Positions 32,108 to 42,829 of a stretch of 64,000 nucleotides of DNA are shown piece after piece. The translations under genes and the position numbers were made by a program. Source of the DNA: Diphasiastrum complanatum (Eukaryota > Streptophyta > Lycopodiopsida > Lycopodiales > Lycopodiaceae); the NCBI GenBank assembly GCA_029204225.1, contig CM055102.1, positions 46,954,870 through 47,018,869 on the forward strand, written 5' to 3'. Below the pieces are notes generated by a model. It was not told where the DNA came from. It made no database searches and saw only the letters and a list, made by a program, of their open reading frames with translations. Numbering within the stretch: the first letter of the stretch is position 1; every line of letters starts with the position of its first letter.

Positions 32108-33043
32108 GGAGGAAGATAATAAAAATTTGATAGTAGTTTGCATGTCCCATAAACACATAAACTCCACGAATTGTTGTTGGCAGTGGCAATTCCACAATAA
32201 TCTTGATCTTAGAATAATCTGTGGCAATACCATGTCTCGATATCACATGTCCAAGCACAACTCCGTGGGAAACCCATATCTGGCATTTTTCTGGATTTAG
32301 AGAAATCTGATATTTGCGGCATCTTTCAAATACTTTCTCCAATCGATCCAGGTGGTCTGCATCTGTACTATGGACTCCCAGGTCATCCAAGTAAATTTCA
32401 AGAAATTTTTGTAGATAATCTTTAAAAGCAAATTGCATTACTCTTTGGAATGAGCTTGGTGCATTACAGAGTCCAAACAACATTACTTTGTAAGCATACG
32501 TATCCCATTCTGTTGAAAAGCTATTTTGTGGCGATCTTGAGGTGCAATCTTAACTTGGTTGTATCCACTAAATTCATCTAGGAAACTATAAGCTTCCGCT
32601 CCAACAAGGCAATCCAAAATGCTTTCAGTAAAAGGTAATAGAAAGTGATCCTTCTGCATTACTTTCTTCAAAGCCTTGAGATTCACACAGACTCTCAATT
32701 TTCCATTCTTCTTAGGAACAATGACAATTGGTGAGATCTATTCGGTATGATCGATCTCATAAATGAAATTGACTTCAAGCAATCTCTGAAGTTCTTTCTT
32801 TATCATATCCGCAACATTAGGATTACAGCGATAGAACTTTGTAACCTTTGGAACTGCATCACGTACTAAAGGTATGATATATTCAATAACTGACGTTGGA
32901 ATACCCTTCAAATCTTGATAAGTCCATGCAAAGTAATCTTGATACTTAATAAGTAACATGCGGAGTGCTTGATACTGTTTAGGGTTAAGTTGTGATCCAA
33001 CTTGTACAATCTTTTTCGGTTCTCCTGGTTCAGCAAGATTCAT
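32076..33043 (-). pseudogene. Gypsy G2 reverse transcriptase, broken and truncated
   Basis: RNA-dependent DNA polymerase. From 33043: YQALRMLLIKYQDYFAWTYQDL, GIPTSVIEYIIPLV and a KKELQRLLEVNFIYEI connector. Then 32698-32483 has LKALKKVMQKDHFLLPF and YSFLDEFSGYNQVKIAPQD, and 32483 onward has LFGLCNAPSSFQRVM, the active-site segment EIYLDDLGVHS (YLDD) and EKCQIWVSHGVVLGHVIS. Stops or frame changes lie near 32735 and 32483. The thumb ends at about 32112 (GHANYYQ). Confidence 0.85.
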
Positions 33044-33137
33044 TGACTATGTCCTACCTAGGCCATCGTAAATATCTTGTGAGTCTGACACATGTTCTTC
33101 AGGTTCACGATGTGCTTTAGGTAACATGATAACCATA

Positions 33138-34619
33138 TCATCCAATGTATATCGTTTTAAAATGCTCAGGCATATCATGCTGGACTACATCTGCTTGTTC
33201 TCTTTTTAAAGGTATTGTCTTGGATCTTCGCTTAGCTTTCTTAGGGAATTGATAGTGGACATGATGACTTTCGAGATGATGATATCTTGCTAGAATTCTG
33301 ACTTGTAGAATCATCCTCGACTTTTTCTTTGACTTTATCCAGTAAGGGAGACACATTCTTTGAATCAATCTTTTGAGGAGGATTTTTCCATTTCAGGACC
33401 GTATTATAATGTTGCTTGGCTTGCTTCTTCGTCATTGACCCTGTGATCCTATCTTCCTTCAACACCTCAGTTAGATCCTGTAGGGTGTATGGTGAAGTTC
33501 ACACATGCTAAAGAATTTGGACGGTTTTATTGTTGGTTCATCAGGAACATTACGCACTCCAAATCTGGTCGGATCCATATGATTGAAAATCTGCTCCGCC
33601 ATCATAAGTCAAGACATGACTCACAAGTATGAGATCATCTTAAATCGGATCTGGTATAGGTTCCATTGATATCCAGGCTACGTTCAGTATATTCAATGGA
33701 AACGTGATTGGTGTATCCAAAGTTTGATCCAATAAGAAAATCTCACTCAAATCTGACTGATTATCTTGTTGACACATATATCTTGCTGTACAATCAATCA
33801 TTGCAAGAGCTTCATTCCAGTTGATAGTATCCGTTTGAGAATCGTAATGAACTCCCAAACTTTTCTCTGGACGGTCACAAGTATGATCCGTTGTTGATGA
33901 ATCATCATCCTCTTTTTGAACCACTAGTTTGATAGTCCAAGTTGTAGGATCAACTTTGACTGCACGTTCACGATTTTCAAAAGTAATTTTCCCAGTACCC
34001 CAGTTATGAATTAATTGCGCAACTTGTAACCATGGACGTCCCAATAAGACTCGGTAGACATTTGGTGCTTCTGGTAAGTCCATTACTATGAAAGTAATAA
34101 TGACTGTACTCTTGCAATTCTGACATGTATGTCTTCAACCATTCCTCACAGACGAACTGTTGTTTGATCAACTAGCTTAATGGCAAAAGTCGCAAGCTTG
34201 ATCTTTGTAAGGCCCCATTTTGCACATAGCTTTGTAGAAATCAGGCTAACTCCTGAACCGCCATCTATCATAGTTGCTTCCTTAGGAAATTGTCTATGTT
34301 GTATTGGCAGAGTGATATTTTTTTGTTCACTTTCCCAAGCGGCTCTGACATGGAGTACCTCATTAGATTCTTCAAATCCAGCACAAAAAAGTGGCTCTTG
34401 ATGGACTTCTGGTTCTACTTGAGCTAACTTTTGCACTAAGACTTCTTTTGCTTTTGGCACCAACTTTAGGAACTCTCCCAATGAAATATTGATCTTGCTA
34501 GACAAAATATTCATGAGCAGTTCTATTTGTGATGCTTCCAATTTAGTCATCTTGAAGGATTCTTCATAATGATGCAACTGTTCATTCATATCTGTACATG
34601 TATTTCTTGGTGGCTGCAA
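33138..34619 (-). pseudogene. Gypsy G2 protease and linker region
   Basis: 34619-34146 encodes EASQIELLMNILSSKI, then a retropepsin-like site ATMIDGGSGVSLISTKLCAK (DGGSG where DSGA/DTGA is usual in most families). 34083-33640 follows in another frame: DLPEAPNVYRVLLGRPWLQV, the ILGRPWL-type motif after the protease flap. Downstream open pieces at about 33600-33516 (AEQIFNHMDPTRFGVRN) and 33465-33138 are spacer sequence between protease and RT. Frames are shifted at about 34100 and 33640. Confidence 0.7.
33460..33513 (+). repeat. 54-bp copia-B LTR scrap inside gypsy G2
   Basis: CAACACCTCAGTTAGATCC and the following bases match 31119-31172, near the 3' end of the copia-B LTR, with about four differences, in the same orientation. 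The rest of the LTR and its primer site are absent. It interrupts G2 between protease and RT. Confidence 0.7.
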
Positions 34620-35112
34620 TGTGAAGAACGAACTTCGGCTGTCGCTTTAGAAGTTTCAAGCTCCTTTTCTTCTTGCAGATGTTTAATCCATTGCCTCATA
34701 TCCTGATATCTTCTTTTTTCTGCATGAAGATTTGGATAGACTCTAGATGTTGTTGGTATATCGTTCAATGGTATAGAATCAGTAGGTACTGGATCTACTA
34801 CTGGTTCTTTCTGCAAATTTACAGGTGCTGTAGCTTGTGGTGGCTTTGGTCTTGCTGGACAGTCTTTATAGCAATGCCCATAACCATAGTCACGATAGAA
34901 TGGTACAATTTTTTTTTATTTGGACATTCTGCAACTCTGTGATTTTCTCCACATGCAAAGCATCCAAGTGGTGCTCTGGTCCAGTTTCTAGAGGCTTGTT
35001 GTGTGGCAGCATAAATAACATACTGTTTTGAAGATCCGCCTGAAGATCCACCTTCTTGATCATTGCCATAGTTCCATTGCTCAGCACTTTTGTATGGTTC
35101 TGGTTCCATCAA
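34586..35112 (-). pseudogene. Gypsy G2 gag zinc-knuckle region
   Basis: Nucleocapsid part. CFACGENHRVAEC is a CX2CX3HX4C knuckle; a second, weaker Cys/His region follows after a frame change (YGHCYKDCP-like at about 34880-34850). VYPNLHAEKRRYQDMRQWIK at 34816-34586 matches the G1 tail. This part is one frame off the capsid ORF. Confidence 0.7.
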
Positions 35113-35340
35113 ATTGGCAAGATGAGTGGAGTGCTTTGGTGAGGCAGGTAAGGCTAAGCGTTCCGGATATCCAAGAGCAGATTGTCGAGGTCTAGCTGCT
35201 GGATTTCCTCCATACTATGGTTCTCGATAAAAAGCAGTCTCATGATTAGGTGAATTACACAAATGGCATACACTGATTTCCATTTGTTTTTTCAATTGAG
35301 GACACTCATTCACTGTGTGATTTCCTATACAAATAGAACA

Positions 35341-36078
35341 CTAGACATTTTCCCTGGTAGGAAAAGTCTTTGAAAAATTCTCAGGTTCCTTGTTCGCCGT
35401 CCCGTGGAAATCTTCTAATGCTTTGATCTTCTCATCAAATTGTGACTGCAACTTTTCCATCTGTTTCTGCTGGTTCTTCCCGAGTTTCTCGAACTCATTG
35501 AGCATCATTTCTGCAGTAGTGTTGACATTCGTGGATGCAATTGTGGTGGATGTCGTAGTAGTCTGCCCTGCTATATAAGGCAACATACTGATATTCGGCT
35601 CATCATCTGAATCTTCATGCTCCTCCCGAATTGCATCGTCCATAGCATTTTGCAAGAGTGCATACGCATTATGGCGTTTCAACTCACGTCTGATTCGTTT
35701 AGGTAAACTTGACAAAAACCACATAATCATGGCATTTTCGTTAATCAGCTCAGGTTCGCACTCAGATCTGAGGCGTTTCACCCGTTCAATATAATCTCGA
35801 ACCATTTCTTGCTTTCCCATTTTAATTTTACTTAAAAGTAGGAAAGGGTCTTCCATAAACGTCCGTGGTTTGAATCGTGTAATAAGGGCTTTTTTAACAA
35901 CCTCCCAATATGTACACTCAGCTTTATCTTGATTATAGTACCAATCTTGTGCTGCGCCTGTTAAGGCCATAGGAAATAGCTTAAGTTTATCTTGAGGAAA
36001 ATTTTTGTCATAGACTTCACAGAATTCAGCATAGATATGAAGAAATCTAACTGGACCTATTATTCCATTGTATAACAA
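35341..36078 (-). pseudogene. Gypsy G2 gag, capsid-like domain
   Basis: An open 245-residue stretch with the retrotransposon gag core: KLKLFPMALTGAAQDWYYNQ, WEVVKKALITRFKPRTFMED, FLLLSKIKMGKQEMVRDYIE, RVKRLRSECEPELI and FLSSLPKRIRRELKRH. Then an acidic segment (EEHEDSDDEP), a Thr-rich linker and a coiled-coil-like tail (MLNEFEKLGKNQQKQMEKLQ). The core aligns with G1 residue by residue. The start is upstream in another frame. Confidence 0.85.
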
Positions 36079-36369
36079 TAATAGGATTGACTTCCTGAGG
36101 AGCAGCTCCAGGGATAGCCATCTTTACAAATTCAAATCAAGTAGACAATGAGATTGGATCTAGATTTTTCAATAGAAAAGTATCTCAGATCAGATCTGCT
36201 AAATCTATTCCACTTTTCAAGAATCTGATTTTATATCGTGAAAAAGATTTTGAAATTCAATCAATTGATACTTCTCAAAAATGAAAAATTTCTCAGAATT
36301 CAAATCAGAATATATCAGATTTGACACAAATTTTGATAGAGACTTGATCTGGAAAATCAGAATCTAAAA

Positions 36370-37000
36370 ATAGTACTAGCGAAGGTTCCCTAGGCAAAGG
36401 TTGGCTCGGCGAAGGTTCAATAGTGCTATTTTGAAAAAAAAACACTCTGATCAACTTTTCTGACAATTTCTAGGAAAATAACCTTCGTCAACCTCTCAGA
36501 TGCAAGATCTGACACAGTTAAAACTAGGGTAAACTTGACGAAGGTTTTTGACACAAGAAAATACAGTTTTTGTAGTTTGGCGAGGGTAAAAAGAATCTTC
36601 GTCGAACTCAAAAATAGTACTTTACTATAAATAAAATATTTTGGAAACTCGGCAAAGGTTTTGGCAAAGGATCAAGAGTAATACTAGTATTTTTGCAAAG
36701 AAGTGACTTTTTTGGCAAAAATATGGCAATATGACAACTGATCTTCTGAAAACCCTTCTATTTTTGATATTATTCTTCGCCGACCTGACAATAGATAGAT
36801 CTGAATCACACCTATGCACAATGAATCGGGCGAAGGTTCTTTTTCTATATTTTGAGAGTTTTGATGACTTTTTTGGTGTTTTTTGACGGGTTTTTTGATG
36901 TTTCTAGAAATTTGCTGGGAATTAATCTTTGCCCTTCACACTGAAGGTTCTGTGATCAAAACTAAAGGTATCTGCAACTCGGTGAAGGTTTCCTAAAAGA
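36370..37000. repeat. Array of a short GGCGAAGGTT motif in both orientations in the G2 leader
   Basis: About 12 copies lie between primer site and gag. Direct forms (GGCGAAGGTTCTTT-like) are near 36379, 36393, 36408, 36537, 36579, 36650, 36829 and 36979. Inverted forms (ACCTTCGTC, TCTTCGCCGACC) are near 36481, 36596 and 36776. The layout mirrors the GCGAGGGTTCTTT array in the G1 leader, with a changed but recognisable core. Confidence 0.8.
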
Positions 37001-37300
37001 TGACAAAAATTATCAACTGCGATGATGATTTTTGTCTCTTTTTGACCAAAATCTGGCAGATTTGACCGATTTTTGTTGTTTTTTTTGATATCTCCAAATG
37101 GATCTTAAGATTGGTGGTCTGAATAGGTTTTCCTGTTCCACAATCAAATTAGATTTCAAACAAGCCAATCCACTCAAATCAAGCAAAATCAATCCCAAAC
37201 CAACCCTAAATGCAAATATAATACTATTCATGCAACAACAAGATGCCTAATGCAAGCTAACCATCCAACAAACATGTTGCAAACTGAAAAATTGGCGTAG

Positions 37301-37320
37301 CTCCCCGGCAACGGCACCAA
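37301..37320 (-). other. Primer binding site of gypsy G2
   Basis: On the minus strand it reads TTGGTGCCGTTGCCGGGGAG, nearly the standard primer site of plant Tat/Athila-like elements, three bases after the LTR end (CTACA). Confidence 0.85.
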
Positions 37321-37323
37321 AAT

Positions 37324-38040
37324 TGTAGTGCTTTTCTTTCCTTGCCTAACCTCAAACCAAGATCTAGTCAATCTAGCATCAAGAGACGAAGTTAGTTGTC
37401 ACACGTAGGTTTGTTCCCATGAGAGCGATAGTATAGTTCAGATTTCAACATAAATGGAAGATCCACATCTAACTCTAACATCCATTAACCCTACAATCCA
37501 TTAACACTATGCATCCACAACAAAGATAGCTTACTCTTTCTCTCTCTCCCTTTCTCTCTCATAAAAAGTATAATAACATACATTTCCAATAACAATAAGA
37601 TCCAACAATTAGCAAAAACCAAAGAAAGCATGAGAGATGGAGGAAAAGTGATAGAGAGCAAGGACATTCATCAATCCATTTTTGAAGAGAACCAATCTGC
37701 TTTATTGAAATGAGGAAATGAACATGTGTAGGAACTCAAGTTGGTCTCTTTTCATAGTAGAGAAGCGGACCCTGGCCTCTGAATCCTATTGGTCCATTTC
37801 TACCTCCCTGATTATTCAAATTTAAAAAAGAGTGAGAACCATTCAAATTGGAGAGAAACCCAACTTTATTCACTAACTTGACGTTTAGGCCCTGAGACAT
37901 TAAAAGTCCCACAAAAAGGCCTAAAGTCCTTTATTTGACTTTCAACTAATCAAATCTCTATGTGATTATTGGGTTGGACTTACATACGCAGGGTGCCAAA
38001 TCCCTCTCACTTATTAACTAGGGTTAGGGTTGCCTTGTGA
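37324..38040 (-). repeat. 5' LTR of gypsy G2
   Basis: It borders the primer site. It includes a CCAATAGGATTCAG motif in element sense (37792-37779), as in the G1 LTR, and a GA-rich stretch near 37530-37560. The outer border is placed at about 38040, where copia D coding sequence starts; no target duplication was identified. Confidence 0.6.
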
Positions 38041-39294
38041 TCCACAAACCCTCCAACACACTCTTCATCAGAGACAAGTCAAGAGGCAAGGGCAAAGGTC
38101 AACAACACTTCAAGAAGGACAAAACCATAGAAGGTGGTGAGGATCAATCCTCACAAGTTACAACATCCAGTGGCAAGAAGAAACTGTCAAAGATCGAATG
38201 TTTTTTTTCTGGCAAGAAAGACCACTATGCATCAAATTGTTTCAAGAAGAAGAACCAATCTAAGCAAGCTAACCTTACTAATGAGGATGAGTGTGAGGGT
38301 GTTGAGAGTGAAAGAGAGGATTCTTTAATGATGTCTAGTTTTTCATCTTTTCTTTTCAAGAATAAAAAAATCTGGTGGATAGATAGTTGGGCTAGTTCCC
38401 ATATGTCTAGTTCTGGAAACTCTTTCACAAGTCTCATGCCATATCTAGGTGCAAAAAGATCAATCTATACTGCTAATGATGTAGAGTGTAGAACTGAAGG
38501 AATAGCTAGTATTCCATTGCATGCATCATTATCAAAATCCTTTTGCTTGCATGCTGTACTTTATGTACCTAGACTAACCAAAAATTTCATTAGTGTAGGA
38601 CAGTTGTTTGATAGTGGATTGGATGTCAAGTTTCATGTTGACAAGTGTATAATCTCAAGAAAAAATGAAGTTATTTCTAGAGGATCTAGAATTGGAAAGT
38701 TGTACAAACTAGATTCTAGGGAGAGTGCTAACATTTCATATATTGCTTATGAGACCAAGGGTCTTCATGAGGATCTGTGGCATAAGAGATTGGGTCAATC
38801 CAATTTTAAAGCCATGCAATCTATGGTCAAGGAAGGAAAAGTTGTTGGACTACCAAAGACACTGTCAAAGGGGCTTCAACCTTGTGAAGCTTGTGTTTTG
38901 GCAAAATCACACATAAGGCCTTTTTCAAACTCAAGCATCAAAACACATCATCCATTTGAACTCGTGCACTTTGATGTTCATTTCTCTTTTGAACCAGAAG
39001 CAAAGGAGGAGCAAATTGCTTTGTTTCCTTGGATCTATATGCTGTCTTCTAAAGCCGTGGTCTATGATGTTTTTCTTACTTTCAAAGCTTATGTAGAAAA
39101 GCAATTTACTTTCAAGTTGAAAATTTTGAGAATTGATAGTGGAGGTGAATACACCTCCAATAAGTTTAAAGACTTTTGTAAGAGAGAGAGAATACATTAA
39201 GAATTTTCTTGTTCTTATACTCCTCAACAAAATGGAGTTGTTGAGAGAAAAAATAGAACTTTGTGTGAATGTGCAAAAGCCATTAGGCTAGAAG
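38041..39294 (+). pseudogene. Copia D gag end, protease and integrase start, split by copia E
   Basis: Left half of a plus-strand copia element. IRDKSRGKGKGQQHFKKDK leads to a zinc knuckle CFFSGKKDHYASNC whose second Cys is Ser. The protease site is IDSWASSHMSS (DSW where DSG is required). The integrase zinc region DLWHKRLGQSNFKAMQSMV...CEACVLAKSH and core KILRIDSGGEYTS follow. An in-frame TAA (39198-39200) follows RERIH; the frame resumes to QQNGVVERKNRTLCECAKAI and stops at 39294, where copia E begins. The other half is at 45311. Gag is 5'-truncated at the G2 LTR. Confidence 0.85.
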
Positions 39295-40089
39295 TGACAA
39301 AATTTTCAAAATTCTCACACGTGTGGGAATTATTCACAAGTATGATTGATCTTATTAAGCTTTATGATTAGCACAATAACCTGATTCTAGATTGAATAGC
39401 AAGATCTAGTACAAAATTTATGGCTTAACCACAATCTAGCATGCTAAGAATCAGATAATGATAACTTTGAATTACAAATGAGCAAAAGTACAAGATTTTA
39501 GTGTATGAGCATTAGCCTCAACACAAGTTAGAGAGAGAAAGAGAGAGAGATATTCAATCAAATATGGTATGGATCCAAAATGGCATGGAATAGCTATAAA
39601 GCTTTGGTTCTTCATCAAAGATTATGAGAATAGCTACACATATTTATGGAGTTTGAGGTAGCTCTAGGTAGAACCACATCCATCCACCTTTCAATCACAT
39701 ATAAAGTGGAAACTGGAGTCTAAGTGACATTTGTCACATCTCATGCATGTATCTCTACCTACTTTTACTAAGTGTCCTATTTCTAACTAGAATTGTACAA
39801 ATCATCATGCATGTGTCAATTTTACTTTGTGCATGCCTTGCATGTCACTATGGATCACTTACAATAAATGCATGTGATATGCCACGAGTTTCTACAAGCA
39901 TATTAATGCTATTTCTAAGTCTACAATCTATATGCAAGTTGTATTCTACCAACTAGATATGAAAAGTCCATATAGCTCGAGTTCTATCTAGGCCAAATTT
40001 GGCATTTACATTTATGAAACAATGTACTTGCATATTAAAAAGTTTGTAGCAAGACTAAAGTCAAGATAGATTATTTTTCAATTTTAACA
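39295..40089 (-). repeat. 3' LTR of copia E (795 bp)
   Basis: On the minus strand it begins TGTTAAAATTG after the purine tract TTTTTAGGAGGAG and ends at 39295 with ...TTTTGTCA. It holds the palindrome CACACGTGTG near its 3' end (39316-39325) and a short GA stretch at 39530-39550. It lacks the internal duplication present in the 5' LTR. Confidence 0.85.
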
Positions 40090-40106
40090 CTCCTCCTAAA
40101 AACAAT

Positions 40107-40631
40107 CTATGTTGACTTGAACATGGATCTTGGTATTACTCTAAGATTGGCTCTATGCTTGATGAAGGAATTTTTGCTCAAATGTTTGGTGAGCAAATCT
40201 GCAATACAAGATGATGTGTCGACATGCTCCAAGTAGATTTCCCCTCCAATGAGCTTCTCTCTCATGAAGTGATGTTCAACCTCGATGTGTTTGCTCTTTG
40301 CATGAAATATCGGATTGTTGGCAAGGGCTTGTGCCAAAATGCTGTCACACATGATCATAGGTAGATCATCTTCCATGATTATCTTTAGCTCCACTAGCAA
40401 CCTCTTGATCCAAAGCACTTCCTTTGTTGTAGTAGTGAGTGCCTTATACTCAGCTTCACAAGATGAGAGTGATACAATATCTTGCTTTTTGGAAAGCCAA
40501 GATATCAAGTTTCCTCCAAGATATATGACATAAGCACTTGTAGATTTTCGATCTGCTCTATCACTTGCAAAATTCGAGTCAGAATAGCCAACCATAAAAG
40601 ATATTACTTTTATACAATAAACCATAATCAA
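40107..40631 (-). pseudogene. Copia E RNase H
   Basis: RNase H that would remove RNA template during reverse transcription. GYSDSNFASDRADRKSTSAY, SWLSKKQDIVSLSSCEAEYK, IMCDSILAQALANN, HAKSKHIEVEHHFMREKL and SCIADLLTKHL are present. One position differs from relatives: SDSN for SDSD. The frame is open for 174 residues and ends at the purine tract. Confidence 0.85.
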
Positions 40632-40639
40632 AAGTTGAA

Positions 40640-41703
40640 GATATGTTTCTAAGCACTCTCTTGGCCATTTTTCAATGATGAATAGTAGGATTTTGCATAG
40701 CTTGGCTCAACTTATGAACACTAAAACTTATGTTAGGCCTAGTTATTGTGAGCCAAATTAAGGAGCCTATAAGACTCCTAAAAAGAGTGATGTCCAAGGT
40801 GACTCAAGAAAGGTGTTAAGTCGAGAATACCATGACCTTGGAGCCTGCTTTAGTCCATATGGACTTTTGAAGAGCAAGCAAACTTTGTCTTTGTCATGCA
40901 TGAACCCAATAGGGCTGATCCATAAAAATCTCTTCTTCTAGATATCCATTTAAAAATTCATTAGAGACATCTAGTTGAAAAATTTGCCAATTAAAAAAAC
41001 AAGCAATAGAAATTATGATTCAAATTGATACCATCTTTGCAACTGGAGCAAAAGTCTCCTCATAATCAAGTCCATAAACTTGAGCAAAACCCTTTGCACA
41101 AAGCCTTGCCTTGTACTTGTTGATTGTGCCATCTTGATTATACTTTACTCAAAAAACCCACTTGCAACCAATGGTGTGCTTGTTGAATGGAAGATCCACA
41201 AGCTCCCATGTCTTTTTGGCCATCAAAGCATCATATTCCTCCTTCATGGCAAGAAACCATTCCTTCAAATTGAGTGCATCATATACATCGTTTGGCTCAT
41301 GTGAAATAAAATAAGCACAATTAGTGGAGTTGAGTTCCACTTGCTTGTCTTTATCTTCATATGTAAGCCTCCTAGGCTCGGATCTTTCTCTTTGAGACCT
41401 CCTTGGTGAAAAGATTTGAGATGACTCCTCCTCAATTCTCGGCCCCACTCTCTCCATGATAGTCTTCAAGGGTGGCGATTGGAGTATCTTTTTGAGAATT
41501 TTTGAGCTCCGCCTCCTCAAGAAGGTATTTTTGATTCTCATGGAATATAGCATCCCTACTCTCAATTGTAGTTGAGGTAGAGGAAACATAGATTCTATAA
41601 GCCTTCTTGTTGGATGAATATCCAACCATGATCCCTTTGATAGAATTAAGATCATATCTTTTCCTTGTTTCCAAAGGTACATGAACAAAGCAAGCACATC
41701 CAA
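40640..41703 (-). pseudogene. Copia E reverse transcriptase, active-site segment deleted
   Basis: The N-terminal part is intact in 41703-41149 (LKEWFLAMKEEYDALMAKKT, WELVDLPFNKHTIGCKWVF). After a stop near 41147 the frame continues broken to QLDVSNEFLNGYLEEEIF (near 40975-40920; relatives have DVSNAF) and IWTKAGSK (about 40860). The next recognisable motif is SLIGSLIWLTITRP (about 40775), so the palm segment with YVDD is gone. RT cannot be functional. Confidence 0.8.
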
Positions 41704-42829
41704 AGACTCTAAGGTGATCTACTTTAGGTCTCTTCTTAAACAAGACTTCATATGGTGATTTTCCAGCAAGTGCATTGTGAGGTAATCTATTGCACAAATA
41801 GTTTGCACAATTAATTGCTTCACCCCAATATTCAATAGACAAAGAAGCTTTAACTCGGATTGCTATAGCACATTCACATAAAGATCGATTTTTCCTCTCA
41901 GCAACTCCATTTTGAGATGGAGAATAAGCACAAGAAAAATCTCTCTTTATTTCTTCACCTTCACAATATTCATAAAATTTGTTGGAGATGTATTCACCTC
42001 CTCCATCACATCTTAAAGCTTTAACCTTGAAAGAAAATTGTTTCTCAACATAAGATTTGAAGATTAGGAAGTGATCAAGTACCATAGCTTTTGAAGAAAG
42101 TAAATACAACCAAGTATATCCGGTAAAGTCATCAATAAAGGTGACAAAACATGTTGCACCACCAATACTTTTAGAAGAAAAAAAATGAACATCCGAGTGT
42201 ATAAGCTCCAAATGATGAGTAGTCTTAATAAAAGACTTTTGATATGACTTTCTATGTGATTTTGCAATAGCACAAGCCTCACAAGGCTTGAAATCTTTGG
42301 AAAGTGATTTTGGAAGGCCAATAGCCTTATCTTTCTTGACCATAGAAGACATAGAGTTAAAGTTAGGATGCCCCAACCTTCTATGCCACAACTCCTCCTT
42401 AGATAAAAAAGCAAATTCACAAAAGTTTGCATCCTCATAAGAATTCAGCTTGAAAATTCCACCATATCTAGATCCATTAGCTAGGACCTCATCATCTTTC
42501 TTGATAAAGCAAGTATTGGAATTGAACTTTACATCACAACTACTATCAAGCAACTTTCCAACACTAATCAAGTTCTTTGTAAGTTTAGGAATAAAAAGAA
42601 CATTGGAAAGTGCAAGAACTTTATAAGAAGCAAGTTTCAATGTAATGTTGCCAATTTCTTCAATAGAGCACTCATGATCATTTGCAGTATAAATAGATCT
42701 CTTAAGTCCTCTGTAAGGTACAATTGAGTCGAAATACTCCTTTGAACAGCACATATGTGAAGAAGCTCCACTATCTATGTACCAAGCTCCATCTTTCTTG
42801 AAAGGTGATGAAGAAAAACTTGATACCAT
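41432..42829 (-). CDS. Copia E protease-integrase, open reading frame
   Basis: A 465-residue open frame. The aspartic protease site is WYIDSGASSHMC (DSGA intact), and NVLFIPKLTKNLISVGKL follows. The integrase has ELWHRRLGHPNFNSM...CEACAIAKSH (HHCC), then catalytic residues in LIHSDVHFFS, LRCDGGGEYIS and QNGVAERKNRSLCE (Asp, Asp, Glu all present). C-terminal PYEVLFKKRPKVDHLRVFGC and GYSSNKKAYRIYVSSTSTT are typical of copia. It runs into RT in another frame at 41703-41432. It could still supply integrase if expressed; that is inference. Confidence 0.85.
   Translation of the reverse strand: MVSSFSSSPFKKDGAWYIDSGASSHMCCSKEYFDSIVPYRGLKRSIYTANDHECSIEEIGNITLKLASYKVLALSNVLFIPKLTKNLISVGKLLDSSCDVKFNSNTCFIKKDDEVLANGSRYGGIFKLNSYEDANFCEFAFLSKEELWHRRLGHPNFNSMSSMVKKDKAIGLPKSLSKDFKPCEACAIAKSHRKSYQKSFIKTTHHLELIHSDVHFFSSKSIGGATCFVTFIDDFTGYTWLYLLSSKAMVLDHFLIFKSYVEKQFSFKVKALRCDGGGEYISNKFYEYCEGEEIKRDFSCAYSPSQNGVAERKNRSLCECAIAIRVKASLSIEYWGEAINCANYLCNRLPHNALAGKSPYEVLFKKRPKVDHLRVFGCACFVHVPLETRKRYDLNSIKGIMVGYSSNKKAYRIYVSSTSTTIESRDAIFHENQKYLLEEAELKNSQKDTPIATLEDYHGESGAEN

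Larger units (their letters stand above)
32108..38040 (-). mobile_element. Ty3/gypsy element G2, 3'-truncated (LTR to RT)
   Basis: Minus-strand order: 5' LTR (about 38040-37324), primer site (37320-37301), leader with motif array (37000-36370), gag (36078-34819), protease (about 34300), spacer, and RT (33043 to about 32112). RNase H, integrase and the 3' LTR are absent: the RT frame ends abruptly against plus-strand copia-B gag. Several frameshifts and stops occur. A 54-bp scrap of copia-B LTR lies inside at 33460-33513. Gag is homologous to G1, and the RT belongs to the plant Tat/Athila-like side of gypsy as judged by the primer site and gag. Confidence 0.8.

Noticed and set aside
38018-38036. 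TAGGGTTAGGGTT, telomere-like
   Set aside because: Only two units; no array. Lies at the outer edge of the G2 LTR.
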